A stretch of DNA of 37,492 nucleotides from Pseudoalteromonas sp. NBT06-2 (GTDB taxonomy: Bacteria; Pseudomonadota; Gammaproteobacteria; Enterobacterales; Alteromonadaceae): positions 1-37,492 of the forward strand of contig NZ_NQMR01000062.1 of NCBI RefSeq assembly GCF_002276045.1, in the 5' to 3' direction. Below are positions 8,794 through 19,891 of the stretch, in pieces. The position numbers and the translations under genes are program-made. The notes under the pieces were generated by a model. The model did no database searches, was not told the DNA's origin, and saw nothing but the letters and a program-made list of their open reading frames with translations. The stretch's first letter is position 1. The number at the start of each line of letters is the position of its first letter.

Positions 8794-9387
8794 ATGAATA
8801 TTCATAAATTTATACCACAATTTCAACTAAATGCTTTAATTGGTGATCATGGATATCCGCATAATGCAGTAAAAAGTTCTGTATTAGTACCGCTATGCGA
8901 TATAGATGGTAAATTGCATATTTTATTATGTAAACGTCCAAGTTATTTGAAGCATCATCCAGGTCAAATTTGTTTTCCAGGTGGTAAATTTGAACAACAA
9001 GACAACTCTCTCAAAGATACTGCATTACGAGAAACCAAAGAAGAACTTGGGATCCCTGAACATGAAATAAATTTACTTGGTCAAATGAATAGCTACTGGA
9101 CATTAACAGGTTTTGAAATAAAACCTTATGTTGCTCAGATAGATGCAACTTTTACCTTAAAGCCACAAATAAATGAGGTAACTGATACTTTTTTTCTCCC
9201 ATTTAATAATCTTATCGAAAGTAAAAATTGGATAGATCTCAACTTCACAAAAAATCAAGAGCAAGTTATTTTAAAAGGCTTTATGACAGATTATGGACTT
9301 TTATGGGGCGCGACAGCTCAAATTATACTAAACCTTATAAAACAAGTTACTCCTTCTCAGCAGAATATTCCTTTGTTTATTTCATAA
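8794..9387 (+). CDS. nudL: NudL-type Nudix hydrolase (probable CoA pyrophosphatase)
   Basis: Nudix hydrolase of the NudL/YeaB branch, whose characterised relatives cleave coenzyme A and its derivatives. The frame opens upstream at a GTG (8740), but the ATG at 8794 has a strong AAGGAA six bases upstream and gives 197 residues, close to E. coli NudL (192), so I start there. The family signature KRPSYLKHHPGQICFPGG runs directly into the Nudix helix with the catalytic core RETKEELGI. The extra upstream signature (UPF0035 type) distinguishes this group from MutT-like enzymes. It lies between pabB and sdaA, as in E. coli, which supports orthology. CoA as substrate is from the family, not shown here. 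Confidence 0.88.
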   Translation: MNIHKFIPQFQLNALIGDHGYPHNAVKSSVLVPLCDIDGKLHILLCKRPSYLKHHPGQICFPGGKFEQQDNSLKDTALRETKEELGIPEHEINLLGQMNSYWTLTGFEIKPYVAQIDATFTLKPQINEVTDTFFLPFNNLIESKNWIDLNFTKNQEQVILKGFMTDYGLLWGATAQIILNLIKQVTPSQQNIPLFIS

Positions 9388-9512
9388 ATCGATTCGTTTT
9401 TTCTTTAATATTTTTTATGATATTGATAAATAAATACAATCGCTATATATGAATAAAATTCATTTTAATACGTTATAATTACTAATCCGTTCTAGGTATT
9501 AAGAGAATTTTT

Positions 9513-10889
9513 ATGATCAGTGCATTCGATATGTTTAGCATTGGAATAGGTCCGTCATCTTCTCACACAGTGGGACCTATGCGTGCGTCACGTTTATTTG
9601 TTAAATCGTTACAACAACAAGAGCTGATTAACAAAGTAACAAAAGTTAAAGTTGAGTTATTTGGTTCATTAGGCCAAACAGGTATTGGCCATGGTTCTGG
9701 CAAAGCGGTTATTTTAGGGCTTGCTGGCTTTGATCCGGATACCATAGATACCGATAAAGTACCTGAAATATTATCAAAGATTGAACAAGATGAAATAATC
9801 CAACTTGATCAAACTATCCCGGTTAAATTTCCGAAAAAAGGTGCCGTTGTATTTCATAGAAGAAAAACATTACCAAAACATTCAAATGCAATGGAGCTAA
9901 TTGCCTTTAAAGGTGAAAAAATAATTCATAGTCAAGTATATTATTCAATCGGTGGTGGATTCATCGTTTTAGAAGAAGATTTCGACAACCAAAAAAATCT
10001 TGAATTAGCTAAACGTGAAAAAAAACCAGCTCCTTTTCTATTTAATTCTGCAGATCAACTCGTTAGTCTATGCAAAGAGCAAGGATATAGTGTATCAACT
10101 CTTATGATGGCAAACGAGAAAACTCTGAGGTCTGTTGATGAAATAAAAGATGCGCTTTTTAATATCTGGCAAGTCATGAAAGCTTGCATCACAAAAGGTA
10201 TTGAGACTGAAGGTATTTTACCCGGTGGTTTAAAAGTTAAGCGTCGTGCACCTAGTATATATCTACAAATAAATGTAGAAAGTAATGATGACCCTCTTCG
10301 CGCTATGGACTGGGTCGACTTATTCGCCATGGCAGTAAATGAAGAAAATGCTGCAGGAGGTCGAGTAGTCACAGCACCTACAAATGGTGCTGCAGGGATC
10401 TTACCAGCTGTTTTGATGTATTATAATAAATTCATTAAAACAGTTGACCGTGATATCGCGACACGTTATTTACTAACGGCAGCAGCTATAGGCATACTTT
10501 ATAAAAAGAATGCTTCAATATCGGGTGCTGAAGTGGGTTGTCAAGGTGAAGTTGGCGTTGCTTGCTCAATGGCAGCAGGTGCGCTTGCTGAAATTATGGG
10601 TGGCAATGTTGAGCATGTTGAAAACGCTGCTGAAATTGGTATGGAACATAATTTAGGTTTAACCTGTGATCCTGTCGGCGGACTTGTACAAGTTCCTTGT
10701 ATTGAAAGAAATGCAATGGGTTCTGTAAAAGCGATCAATGCCGCAAGGTTAGCGCTTAGAGGTTCTGGCGAGCAAAAGGTATCTTTAGATAAAGTTATTA
10801 AAACTATGCTAGATACCGGTAATGATATGAAAACTAAATACAAGGAAACTGCTCGAGGCGGTCTCGCTGTAAATATTATTGAATGTTAA
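9513..10889 (+). CDS. sdaA: L-serine dehydratase (iron-sulfur, single chain)
   Basis: Deaminates L-serine to pyruvate and ammonia with a 4Fe-4S cluster. The 458 residues match E. coli SdaA/SdaB (about 454), with fused beta and alpha domains. The N-terminus MISAFDMFSIGIGPSSSHTVGPMRA is the classic opening of the family. Cluster cysteines are Cys343 (GCQGEVG), Cys385 (LTCDPVGG) and Cys396 (VPCIERNAMG). ATG start with a weak AGAGAA upstream; a good -10-like TATAAT is at 9474-9479, but I cannot point to a matching -35. It is third in the pabB-nudL-sdaA order and is followed by an intrinsic terminator. sdaA rather than sdaB is chosen from this gene order; sequence alone would not separate them. 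Confidence 0.93.
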   Translation: MISAFDMFSIGIGPSSSHTVGPMRASRLFVKSLQQQELINKVTKVKVELFGSLGQTGIGHGSGKAVILGLAGFDPDTIDTDKVPEILSKIEQDEIIQLDQTIPVKFPKKGAVVFHRRKTLPKHSNAMELIAFKGEKIIHSQVYYSIGGGFIVLEEDFDNQKNLELAKREKKPAPFLFNSADQLVSLCKEQGYSVSTLMMANEKTLRSVDEIKDALFNIWQVMKACITKGIETEGILPGGLKVKRRAPSIYLQINVESNDDPLRAMDWVDLFAMAVNEENAAGGRVVTAPTNGAAGILPAVLMYYNKFIKTVDRDIATRYLLTAAAIGILYKKNASISGAEVGCQGEVGVACSMAAGALAEIMGGNVEHVENAAEIGMEHNLGLTCDPVGGLVQVPCIERNAMGSVKAINAARLALRGSGEQKVSLDKVIKTMLDTGNDMKTKYKETARGGLAVNIIEC

Positions 10890-10900
10890 CATTCAAATTA

Positions 10901-10928
10901 AAAAGGTTTGATTAATCAAGCCTTTTTT
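10901..10928. terminator. Bidirectional terminator between sdaA and cysB
   Basis: Arms AAAAGGTTTGA (10901-10911) and TCAAGCCTTTT (10916-10926), including one G-T pair, enclose a TTAA loop and are followed by Ts. On the minus strand the same structure also ends in a U-rich run. It lies between two convergent stop codons (sdaA 10889, cysB 10951) and can serve both. Confidence 0.82.
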
Positions 10929-10950
10929 ACATCTTTACTTTAAAGAATGA

Positions 10951-12407
<1,457 letters not shown>

Positions 12408-13091
12408 ATGAAAGATACCAAAATAGATTTTTCAATCGTACTAGGTGCAAGTATGCATGATATGAAAAACTCATTATGCATGCTATTACAATCAATCGAT
12501 TTAATTAATGAAAAAATTGATCATGATAAACAAACGCGTGCTGAACTTGCACAAATACATTATGAAATAGCCAGAGTAAATTCTAATTTATTACAGTTGC
12601 TTGCACTTTATAAAAATAATAATAAAAATTTACCACTGAATGTTGAAGAGTATTATATAGATGAAATGATAGATGAACTCTGGGCAAAAAATGAAATGTA
12701 CATTGATAATAAGCAAATTACATGTACTTGTGAGGTTGAAGATGATCTTACTTGGTTTTTCGATTTAGACTTAGTAAGTAATTTACTTAATGATATTCTG
12801 GTAAATGCACTAAGATACACACATTCAAAAATTATCATAACAGCTAAAATTGTGGACTCTATTCTTGAGATTAACATTTATGATGATGGCAACGGCTATC
12901 CACAAAGCATGATTAATTCACCAACAGACCAAATGAATTCTACTAAACTTGTCAATAGCCGTACTGGTTTAGGATTATATTTTGCGACATTAATTGCAAA
13001 TGCCCATACGACTAACGATTTACAAGGCAGCATAGAGTTAAATAATGGCGGTTTACTAGGGGGGAGTATTTTTACTTTAAAGATACCTTAG
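12408..13091 (+). CDS. Soluble histidine-kinase-like protein without sensor domain
   Basis: A compact protein (227 residues from this start) with only a transmitter core. The H-box is SMHDMKNSLCMLL (His17), the N-box NDILVNALRYT (about 128-138), the G1 box DDGNGY (159-164) and the G2 box RTGLGLYFA (about 185-193). All ATP-binding motifs look intact, so it is probably an active cytosolic kinase, or a phosphatase or ATP-binding regulator. No transmembrane segment or PAS, GAF or HAMP domain is visible. The frame can be opened at a TTG (12339), but those first codons overlap a dispersed repeat, so I use the ATG at 12408; its ribosome site is weak. No response regulator is adjacent. The signal and partner are unknown. 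Confidence 0.75.
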   Translation: MKDTKIDFSIVLGASMHDMKNSLCMLLQSIDLINEKIDHDKQTRAELAQIHYEIARVNSNLLQLLALYKNNNKNLPLNVEEYYIDEMIDELWAKNEMYIDNKQITCTCEVEDDLTWFFDLDLVSNLLNDILVNALRYTHSKIIITAKIVDSILEINIYDDGNGYPQSMINSPTDQMNSTKLVNSRTGLGLYFATLIANAHTTNDLQGSIELNNGGLLGGSIFTLKIP

Positions 13092-13186
13092 AATTAAATT
13101 AAAAATTCATCATCTAAATTGGTATAAGTAACTATATTTATGTAAGATTAAGTTTTATTATCCGTTTTATTTAAAGAGATGCGCAT

Positions 13187-13951
13187 ATGATAGTTTCTAT
13201 CATCATTGTTTTAATAGTTGGCTTAATAGTCGTAGCCGTTTGGGTTAGCGCTATGCAACAGCATAAAGAAAAACAAGAAATTGAACGTAGGCAGGAATTG
13301 ACAAAGCATAAAAAAATAATTGAAGAAACTGAATCTATTTTAATGAATTCATCAAACCTCCCCATGTCCAAAGCAATTATTGCAGTTATGCAAAAAAGAA
13401 TATTTGATTCTTTAAAATTAATGTCTGAGTTATCCCCGACCTCAAAGGAAATAAACAACCGCTTACGTGAGGCTACTGAAAGAGGAGCCAACCCTCAAGC
13501 TGGTGACACTTCAGCTACAGATAAAGTCGTATTACCTGATAATGAAAAACAAATAATAAGCCTAATACAAGGTATTAAAAAATTACGTAACGTACTCCGT
13601 GCAGAACACTCAAAAGGTCGAGTAGATACACAGATATTTTTATCTGAAGATAAAAGATTAGAGAAAATTCAACTAAAAATTAACATAGATAGCCAAGTTA
13701 AACGCGGGAATGCAGCACGTTCAGCGAACATGTTAGGTTCTGCGAGACAATATTTTGAAAAAGCACTAATTACCTTAAATTCTCTTTCATATACAGATGA
13801 TTATATAAACGCAAAACGGACTGAATTAGAAGGTTTTTTAACAAAAATCACTACCGATTTAAAGGCAACTAATGCAACTGATGCGAAAAAGAAAAGTGAA
13901 CAAGAGCAAGATGATTTAGACGTATTATTTGCGCCAAAAAAGAAATGGTAA
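13187..13951 (+). CDS. Uncharacterised membrane-anchored protein
   Basis: I do not recognise a named family. The 254 residues start with one strong transmembrane helix (about 2-22, IVSIIIVLIVGLIVVAVWVSAM), followed by a charged, coiled-coil-like stretch (about 23-50, KEKQEIERRQELTKHKKIIEE). A long helical region follows, resembling a tetratricopeptide-like arrangement near 170-225 (RGNAARSANMLGSARQYFEKAL, then KRTELEGFLTKI). The C-terminus is charged and ends FAPKKKW. By the positive-inside rule the bulk is likely cytoplasmic. ATG start with AAAGAGA about nine bases upstream. It follows the kinase-like gene by 95 bases on the same strand and converges on topA, sharing the terminator at 13979-14011. 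Coding is well supported; function is not. Confidence 0.8.
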   Translation: MIVSIIIVLIVGLIVVAVWVSAMQQHKEKQEIERRQELTKHKKIIEETESILMNSSNLPMSKAIIAVMQKRIFDSLKLMSELSPTSKEINNRLREATERGANPQAGDTSATDKVVLPDNEKQIISLIQGIKKLRNVLRAEHSKGRVDTQIFLSEDKRLEKIQLKINIDSQVKRGNAARSANMLGSARQYFEKALITLNSLSYTDDYINAKRTELEGFLTKITTDLKATNATDAKKKSEQEQDDLDVLFAPKKKW

Positions 13952-13978
13952 TTCATAACCAATATCTCTCAAAAATAT

Positions 13979-14011
13979 AAAAGCCACATTACTATAAGCA
14001 ATGTGGCTTTT
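13979..14011. terminator. Bidirectional terminator between 13951 and topA
   Basis: Perfect 12-base arms AAAAGCCACATT (13979-13990) and AATGTGGCTTTT (14000-14011) with a 9-base loop. A U-run forms on either strand. It lies between the convergent ends of the membrane-anchored protein gene and topA. Confidence 0.88.
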
Positions 14012-14029
14012 ATATTTAAATAAGTTAAA

Positions 14030-16735
14030 TTAACTCTCTTTATTTACTGTTTCTTTCTTTTTAGTCGGTGCTTTTTTCTTAGCAGGAGCCTTTTTTTTCA
14101 CCGGGTCTTTTTTAGTTTTAGCTTCTTCTACCCACTTATCATCAATAAATTTAGCAGTCCATCCTGTCGCTTTACCATCGATTTCAGTCATTACATACTG
14201 TGACTTAGCTTTACGACTAAAACGCACAACAGCTTCATTACCATCTGGGTCTTGAACTGGTGCATCTGCCAAATAATAGAACTTAGCAGAAATGCGATCT
14301 CTAAACCTTTTTAGTTCGGAAACCTTAGGTGCTCTTGTTTCTCTTGATTTAGGGAAACTTGAAGCTGCCATAAATATTCCTGCTGCACCATCTCTTAAAA
14401 CAAAATATGCATCCGACTTCTCACATGGTAACTCAGTTAAGTGTACAGGGTCTTCTTTTGGCGGAGCCGCTTCACCACTTTTAAGAAGTTTACGTGTATT
14501 TTTACATTCTTCGTTAGTACAGCCAAAATACTTGCCAAAACGGCCTGACTTTAATTGCATGTCGTTACTACACTTATCACATTCAATTAAAGGACCATCA
14601 TAACCTTTAATTTTAAATGTGCCTTGCTCTACAATAACACCTTCACAACCTGGATTATTACCACAAACATGTAACTTACGCGTCTCATCTATTAAATATG
14701 AATCCATCGCTGTTTCACATTTTGGACAGCGTTTCATTTGTCGTAAACTTTCTGTTTCAGCATCATCAGAATCAACTGCAATCGCTTCATCACCTGAGAC
14801 CAAGTTCATGGTTTGTGTACAACGCTCTTTTGGTGGCAGGCTATAACCTGTACAGCCTAAAAAGACACCAGTTGAAGCGGTACGTATACCCATTTTACGC
14901 TCACATGTAGGACAATCAATATCAGTTTCAACCATTTCATTCAATCTCATCCCCCCTTCCGTTTCTTCTTTTGAAGCGACTGTAAGTTGTTCTGAGAAAT
15001 CAGCATAAAAATTATCTAGTACTTGAGTCCAAATACGCTCACCTTCAGCAATATCATCAAGCCTGCCTTCCATTTTTGCAGTGAAGTCAAAATTAAGTAG
15101 ATCGGGGAAATTTTCCACTAATCTGTCATTAACAATTTCACCCATTTTTTCAGCAAAAAAACGTTTATTTTCTACACGTACATAACCACGATCTTGAATT
15201 GTAGAAATAATTGCGGCATAAGTAGAAGGGCGACCTATACCACGCTTTTCAAGCTCTTTCACTAAACTTGCTTCACCAAATCGTGCTGTTGGTTTTGTAA
15301 AGTGCTGAACAGGATCAAGTTGTGTTAAATTAAGTTTATCTCCAATTTCAACTGCAGGTAATGCTTGTTCTTCCTCATTCTTTTTACGCACTGCTGGTTG
15401 CACTTGTGTCCAACCAGCAAATTTTAGTACACGACCTTTCACTTTAAGTTCATAACCTGCAGCTTCAACTTTAATAGTCGTCAAATCATATTGTGCGGGG
15501 GTCATCTGACAAGCAACGAATTGTCGCCAGATTAACTCATAAAGCCTTTTAGCATCAGCTTCCATTGAATCTAAATGACCAGATAATATTTCAACATTTG
15601 AAGGACGAACAGCTTCATGCGCCTCTTGTGCATTTCCTTTAGAACTATAATTAATGGCAGTTTCAGGTAAATAATTGGAACCAAAATTAGATTCGATATA
15701 CTCACGACAATTTACCACAGCCTCTTGAGATAAGTTGGTAGAATCGGTACGCATATAGGTGATATGGCCCGCTTCATACAATCTTTGTGCCATCATCATA
15801 GTCTTTTTAACACCGAAGCCTAAGCGGGTACTAGCCGCTTGTTGCATTGTAGATGTGATAAATGGTGCACTTGGTTTGCTTTTACTCGGCTTCTTATCAT
15901 TCGCTTTCACAATGAAATCAGCTTTTTTAAGCGCATCAACGGCTATTTGAGTTTGCGCTTCTGTTACAGGTTTAAATGCTTTTTCATTAAACTTAGTGAC
16001 AGCTAAACGTAATGCATCTTCTTTAGTTGTCACATCAGCATGTAAGTCCCAAAATTCTTCTGGAATAAACGCCTTAATTTCGCGTTCTCTTTCTACCAAC
16101 AAACGTACCGCAACAGATTGTACTCGACCGGCAGATAAACCTCTGGCTACTTTTTGCCAAAGTAACGGAGACACCATAAAACCAACCACACGGTCTAAAA
16201 ACCTTCTTGCCTGCTGTGCAAATACCATGTCGGTATTAAGCTCACCAGGTGCCTCAAAGGCTTGTTGTATGGCGTTTTTTGTTATTTCATTAAATACAAC
16301 ACGTTTGTATTTCTCTGGCTCACCACCTATAATCTCTTGCAAGTGCCAAGCGATTGCTTCCCCTTCTCTATCCAAATCGGTTGCGAGATAAATAGTGTCA
16401 GCGGTTTCAGCAAGTTTTTGTAATTCTTGTACAACTTTTTCTTTTCCTGGCAATACTTCATAATATGGTTTCCACCCTTTTTCAGGATCGATCCCCATTC
16501 GGGTGACCAAATTTTTATAATCTCTTTGCTTTTTATAGGCTCCTTTTTCTTCAACACCCATTTTTCGAACCTCAGCAGGCGTTTTTGAAGCGGTAGTTTT
16601 CTTTTTACCTGAACCTGAAGTCGGAAGATCGCGAACATGTCCAACACTGGACTTAACAACAAAGTTCTTACCTAAATATTTATTTATTGTTTTAGCCTTT
16701 GCTGGAGACTCTACTATTACTAACGATTTGCCCAT
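14030..16735 (-). CDS. topA: DNA topoisomerase I (type IA)
   Basis: Relaxes negative supercoils through a 5'-phosphotyrosine strand passage, balancing gyrase. The 901 residues compare with E. coli TopA (865). The TOPRIM domain has Glu9 (IVESPAKAK) and the Asp120/Asp122/Glu124 metal motif in [13 protein letters not shown]. The catalytic tyrosine is Tyr327 in [12 protein letters not shown]. Three C-terminal Cys4 zinc ribbons follow at about 608-639, 670-697 and 719-744, then a TopA C-terminal domain and a Lys-rich tail (about 875-901, [10 protein letters not shown]) that probably binds DNA or RNA polymerase. A lysine-rich insert at about 43-70 (GKKKTTASK...) lengthens the N-domain. ATG start with AGG a few bases upstream. 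Confidence 0.97.
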   Translation of the reverse strand: MGKSLVIVESPAKAKTINKYLGKNFVVKSSVGHVRDLPTSGSGKKKTTASKTPAEVRKMGVEEKGAYKKQRDYKNLVTRMGIDPEKGWKPYYEVLPGKEKVVQELQKLAETADTIYLATDLDREGEAIAWHLQEIIGGEPEKYKRVVFNEITKNAIQQAFEAPGELNTDMVFAQQARRFLDRVVGFMVSPLLWQKVARGLSAGRVQSVAVRLLVEREREIKAFIPEEFWDLHADVTTKEDALRLAVTKFNEKAFKPVTEAQTQIAVDALKKADFIVKANDKKPSKSKPSAPFITSTMQQAASTRLGFGVKKTMMMAQRLYEAGHITYMRTDSTNLSQEAVVNCREYIESNFGSNYLPETAINYSSKGNAQEAHEAVRPSNVEILSGHLDSMEADAKRLYELIWRQFVACQMTPAQYDLTTIKVEAAGYELKVKGRVLKFAGWTQVQPAVRKKNEEEQALPAVEIGDKLNLTQLDPVQHFTKPTARFGEASLVKELEKRGIGRPSTYAAIISTIQDRGYVRVENKRFFAEKMGEIVNDRLVENFPDLLNFDFTAKMEGRLDDIAEGERIWTQVLDNFYADFSEQLTVASKEETEGGMRLNEMVETDIDCPTCERKMGIRTASTGVFLGCTGYSLPPKERCTQTMNLVSGDEAIAVDSDDAETESLRQMKRCPKCETAMDSYLIDETRKLHVCGNNPGCEGVIVEQGTFKIKGYDGPLIECDKCSNDMQLKSGRFGKYFGCTNEECKNTRKLLKSGEAAPPKEDPVHLTELPCEKSDAYFVLRDGAAGIFMAASSFPKSRETRAPKVSELKRFRDRISAKFYYLADAPVQDPDGNEAVVRFSRKAKSQYVMTEIDGKATGWTAKFIDDKWVEEAKTKKDPVKKKAPAKKKAPTKKKETVNKES

Positions 16736-16935
16736 GAGAACCTATATGTGAACAATAATTATTCAAAAGTTAAATTAATACCCTATTAGGGCTGTATTAT
16801 TAAAGGTATATCTATAAAGTGCCAGTGTTACAAGAAAAAAATAAAAAAAAATTGTATAACTGGCTTGAATTGTTAGTTTTTTAAACAATAATTCAATCAA
16901 AATTAAAATTTATGTTTCAATAGTTAAAAAACAAA

Positions 16936-16966
16936 CAAAAATGCCGCTTATTTAAGCGGCGTTTTC
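16936..16966 (-). terminator. Intrinsic terminator after the Ig-like lipoprotein gene
   Basis: GCCGCTTA (16943-16950) and TAAGCGGC (16953-16960) form a GC-rich hairpin. On the minus strand it is followed by AUUUUUGUUUG. It begins about 20 bases past the stop codon at 16982. Confidence 0.82.
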
Positions 16967-16981
16967 TATAGCATAGTTTGA

Positions 16982-19699
16982 TTAATTAATATTTATAGTA
17001 AATGCATGAAATGATTTTTCAACACCCGAAGGTGTTATAACTTCTATTACTAGAGGCCCTGATTTGGCTTCAGCTTCACCTTTAACTGTCGCCGAAAAAA
17101 TCAGACCACCATTGTGAGGGTCATTAGGCCAAGTGTATGTACTGCCCGCTATAACAGAACCAACCGCTGCCGTAAATGTGATTGTAGTACCGGCTGGCAT
17201 AGGTTGATTATGCAAATCACTAATGATTACACTTGCGGTTGCTGAGCCTTCTCCATCAATATTTATTACTTCAGGTGTTACTCTAGTTAATTGAGGGTGA
17301 CTGCCTGACATGATTAATGTTAACTGTGCTCTTACGTTTAATGACTTTTTATTGTCAGTGCCATTTGCACAACCCTCATGGGCTGGTATCGCACATAAAA
17401 CACCGTTATATTTACCATCTTTGGCACTAAATTCACCATCATTGTTAAAGTCTGCAAATGTTTCTAGCGCACCACTGTTATTAACATCACTGCCTTCTGA
17501 AGGGTTATATAATCCATCTTCGTTATGATCTACAAAGGCTTCTTTTTGGTCATATGGTCTACCGCTGATATCATTACCTAAAAATGCATCCATTTCATTA
17601 GCATCAAAACGGGCATTGCCATTTAGATCAGGGAAAGATTCTTCACCAATTACTGTAGCAAGTATATTTGCACGACCACCATATTTTTGTCCCATAGTAT
17701 TGTTTACTTCTGGGACATGAGTAGGGTTGTTAGCATCACCTAAAATATGGCCTTCAGGACGAGGATTTTGGCTATTCCAAGTTACTTGACATACGCCATT
17801 CACCGTAGTGCAAGAAGGTTCTATTGATCCGCCTTCTGTAGTAAAACTCACTGCAGTTCCATCTGGTACGGGGTTATTAAACGCATCAGCTAATCTTGCA
17901 GTAACTTTTACTTCAGTACCATCAATGTTCCAAGCTTCTGGATTATATATATCAGCTGATAAACTAAAACTATCTTGATCTGGTATACCTGTAGATACCA
18001 CTAACAAACTAGATTGCGATGATATTTGAGGAGAACTGCCATCAATTGTCGCCTGTACTCTGACACTCGTTGCAACAGTACCCGAGTTTATTACTGTTTG
18101 AACTAAGCCATTGTTATCTGTTGTTCCAGAAACGGGTATTATTTTAATTCCACCGACATCAGTATTTAATTCAAAGTTTACAAGTCGATTATTCACAGGA
18201 TTATTATTGGTATCTAATACTCTAAATATTACTGTTGCGCTTTCCCCTCCACCTTGGCTACCTGTACCTAAAATATTAATTCGTTCAGGTGTAGCCGAAA
18301 CAAATTCGATACTACCTACATCAGCAGGCAATACATGAACAGTACCCGTAGCTGATAAATTAATACCACCGGCATTTGCTGTAACATTAATAGGATCATC
18401 ATTTACACAGCCTTTCGCTAAGTATGTACTGGTAGCTACACCATTGGAAGTGGTAATAGGTGTACTCAAAGTCGCGCTTGGAATAGGTAGACTGGTACAG
18501 CCAGAAGAAAAGTTTACAGTAACAGGTTCAGTAAATAAATTATTTTGGTCGTCTAGGATTTTTACTGACACAACTGTCGTTCCACCAGCCGAAATTTGCG
18601 CTAAACTAATATCTGCCAAACCTTCAACAAATGGTTCACCACTGCCCATAATAACAGTTGAAGAACCGACAACTAATAGGATTTCACCTGTTTCTCCGCT
18701 CACAATTGAAGCGGTTATTGTACCCGCACCTAAACTACCACCAGCTAATATATCAACTGTTGCTTGATTATTCTCATCTGTGATTGCTGTTGCAATCGGA
18801 ATATCACCTACTGTACTTATGAATGTTACAATTACCGGAGTGCTAATACCATTAACTTTAGCTATGACTTTACCCGGTTTTGATGCAGTTATGGTATCCG
18901 TTTCATTACCATCAAGGTTCACTAATTGCATTTCAATATTTATATCACCCACCACCCCAGTATCATCACCTGCAGTATTAAAACTTACAATACTTGATTC
19001 ACCACTTGAAAGATTAGCAGTAACTTCACCCGCACCTCTAACAGTGCCTGCAGTTAAAATAATGCTAGCAATACCATCATTATTTGTTAGTGCTGTGCCG
19101 CTTACTGGAGAGAATACACCTAAAGTTGTATTAAATGTCACTACTTTATTAACAACTTTAGCTCCATCTTGCGTTAACGTTGCTATAATAGTTGCAGGGC
19201 TAGCAGCTGATATTTCTGTATTTGAAATAGAAAGTGATATATCGATTACGCCGACTGTATCTTCTTCATCGTCACCTTTACTCGTAAATACATGAGTTAC
19301 AGTGACTGTATCATTATCCGGTGTAGTATAACTCGCTGAAATAGTTCCTCCACCTGCTATGGTACCAGCATGAAGACTGATTTCAGCATCACCATTATTA
19401 TTTGTCTGTGATGTACCTGAAGATGGGTTTAGTACACCTATACCTTGTTCACCAATTGCAAAAGTGATTAATTGATTGGCTGACACACTACCATTTTTTG
19501 TTAAGTTAGCGACAAGCTTACCAGGAATTGCTTTAGATACTTCACTTATACCATCGCCACCATCTGCACGGATTAAAGTAACTGTCAATTCATATTTATC
19601 TGAAGAACCGCCATCAGGACTTTCAAGACTACCACCACCGCCACATGCAGTTATTGCAATGCTTAACAGCATGATGCAAAAAAATCGGATTAAAGGCAT
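16982..19699 (-). CDS. Large lipoprotein with tandem Ig-like (invasin/Big-type) domains
   Basis: A 905-residue envelope protein, probably anchored at the cell surface. The N-terminus MPLIRFFCIMLLSIAITAC carries a lipobox with the modified Cys at 19, followed by a Gly/Ser linker. Several Ig-like domains of about 100 residues follow (about 35-140, 150-245, 250-345, 355-455, 460-570, 575-685 and 790-905), with recurring phrases such as TLTQDGAKVVNKVVTFNT, TNNDGIASIILTAGT and GTAVSFTTEGGSIEPSC. An Asp/Asn-rich stretch at 691-761 interrupts them and resembles a set of calcium-binding loops. ATG start with a strong GGGAGAGG five or so bases upstream. Single gene with its own terminator. Family members act in adhesion or surface structure; the exact role is unknown. 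Confidence 0.85.
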   Translation of the reverse strand: MPLIRFFCIMLLSIAITACGGGGSLESPDGGSSDKYELTVTLIRADGGDGISEVSKAIPGKLVANLTKNGSVSANQLITFAIGEQGIGVLNPSSGTSQTNNNGDAEISLHAGTIAGGGTISASYTTPDNDTVTVTHVFTSKGDDEEDTVGVIDISLSISNTEISAASPATIIATLTQDGAKVVNKVVTFNTTLGVFSPVSGTALTNNDGIASIILTAGTVRGAGEVTANLSSGESSIVSFNTAGDDTGVVGDINIEMQLVNLDGNETDTITASKPGKVIAKVNGISTPVIVTFISTVGDIPIATAITDENNQATVDILAGGSLGAGTITASIVSGETGEILLVVGSSTVIMGSGEPFVEGLADISLAQISAGGTTVVSVKILDDQNNLFTEPVTVNFSSGCTSLPIPSATLSTPITTSNGVATSTYLAKGCVNDDPINVTANAGGINLSATGTVHVLPADVGSIEFVSATPERINILGTGSQGGGESATVIFRVLDTNNNPVNNRLVNFELNTDVGGIKIIPVSGTTDNNGLVQTVINSGTVATSVRVQATIDGSSPQISSQSSLLVVSTGIPDQDSFSLSADIYNPEAWNIDGTEVKVTARLADAFNNPVPDGTAVSFTTEGGSIEPSCTTVNGVCQVTWNSQNPRPEGHILGDANNPTHVPEVNNTMGQKYGGRANILATVIGEESFPDLNGNARFDANEMDAFLGNDISGRPYDQKEAFVDHNEDGLYNPSEGSDVNNSGALETFADFNNDGEFSAKDGKYNGVLCAIPAHEGCANGTDNKKSLNVRAQLTLIMSGSHPQLTRVTPEVINIDGEGSATASVIISDLHNQPMPAGTTITFTAAVGSVIAGSTYTWPNDPHNGGLIFSATVKGEAEAKSGPLVIEVITPSGVEKSFHAFTININ

Positions 19700-19891
19700 T
19701 TACCTCTCCCTAGCTTATTATAATTAGAGTTATTTACCATATATTAACCTATAAATTACAGATTTCCATTAAGTAATTAGTACAAAACAATTATAAATTA
19801 CATATTTTTAAAAAACTTACCTATATTAACTGTAAAAAGTCTCATTGACTGGTAGGATATATACCTTTTAACACGATTGAGCTTTCACTAT

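Noticed and set aside
10055..10843. Antisense frames of 100-105 codons within sdaA
   Set aside because: Shadows of a highly conserved gene; no family resemblance or start signals.
14292..16391. Several plus-strand frames inside topA
   Set aside because: topA covers the whole stretch with intact motifs; the antisense translations resemble nothing and lack ribosome sites.
18780..19295. 171-codon open frame on the plus strand within the Ig-like lipoprotein gene
   Set aside because: It is antisense to a well-supported gene with repeats; its low-complexity Pro/Thr/Val composition mirrors the repeat codons, and no ribosome site is present.
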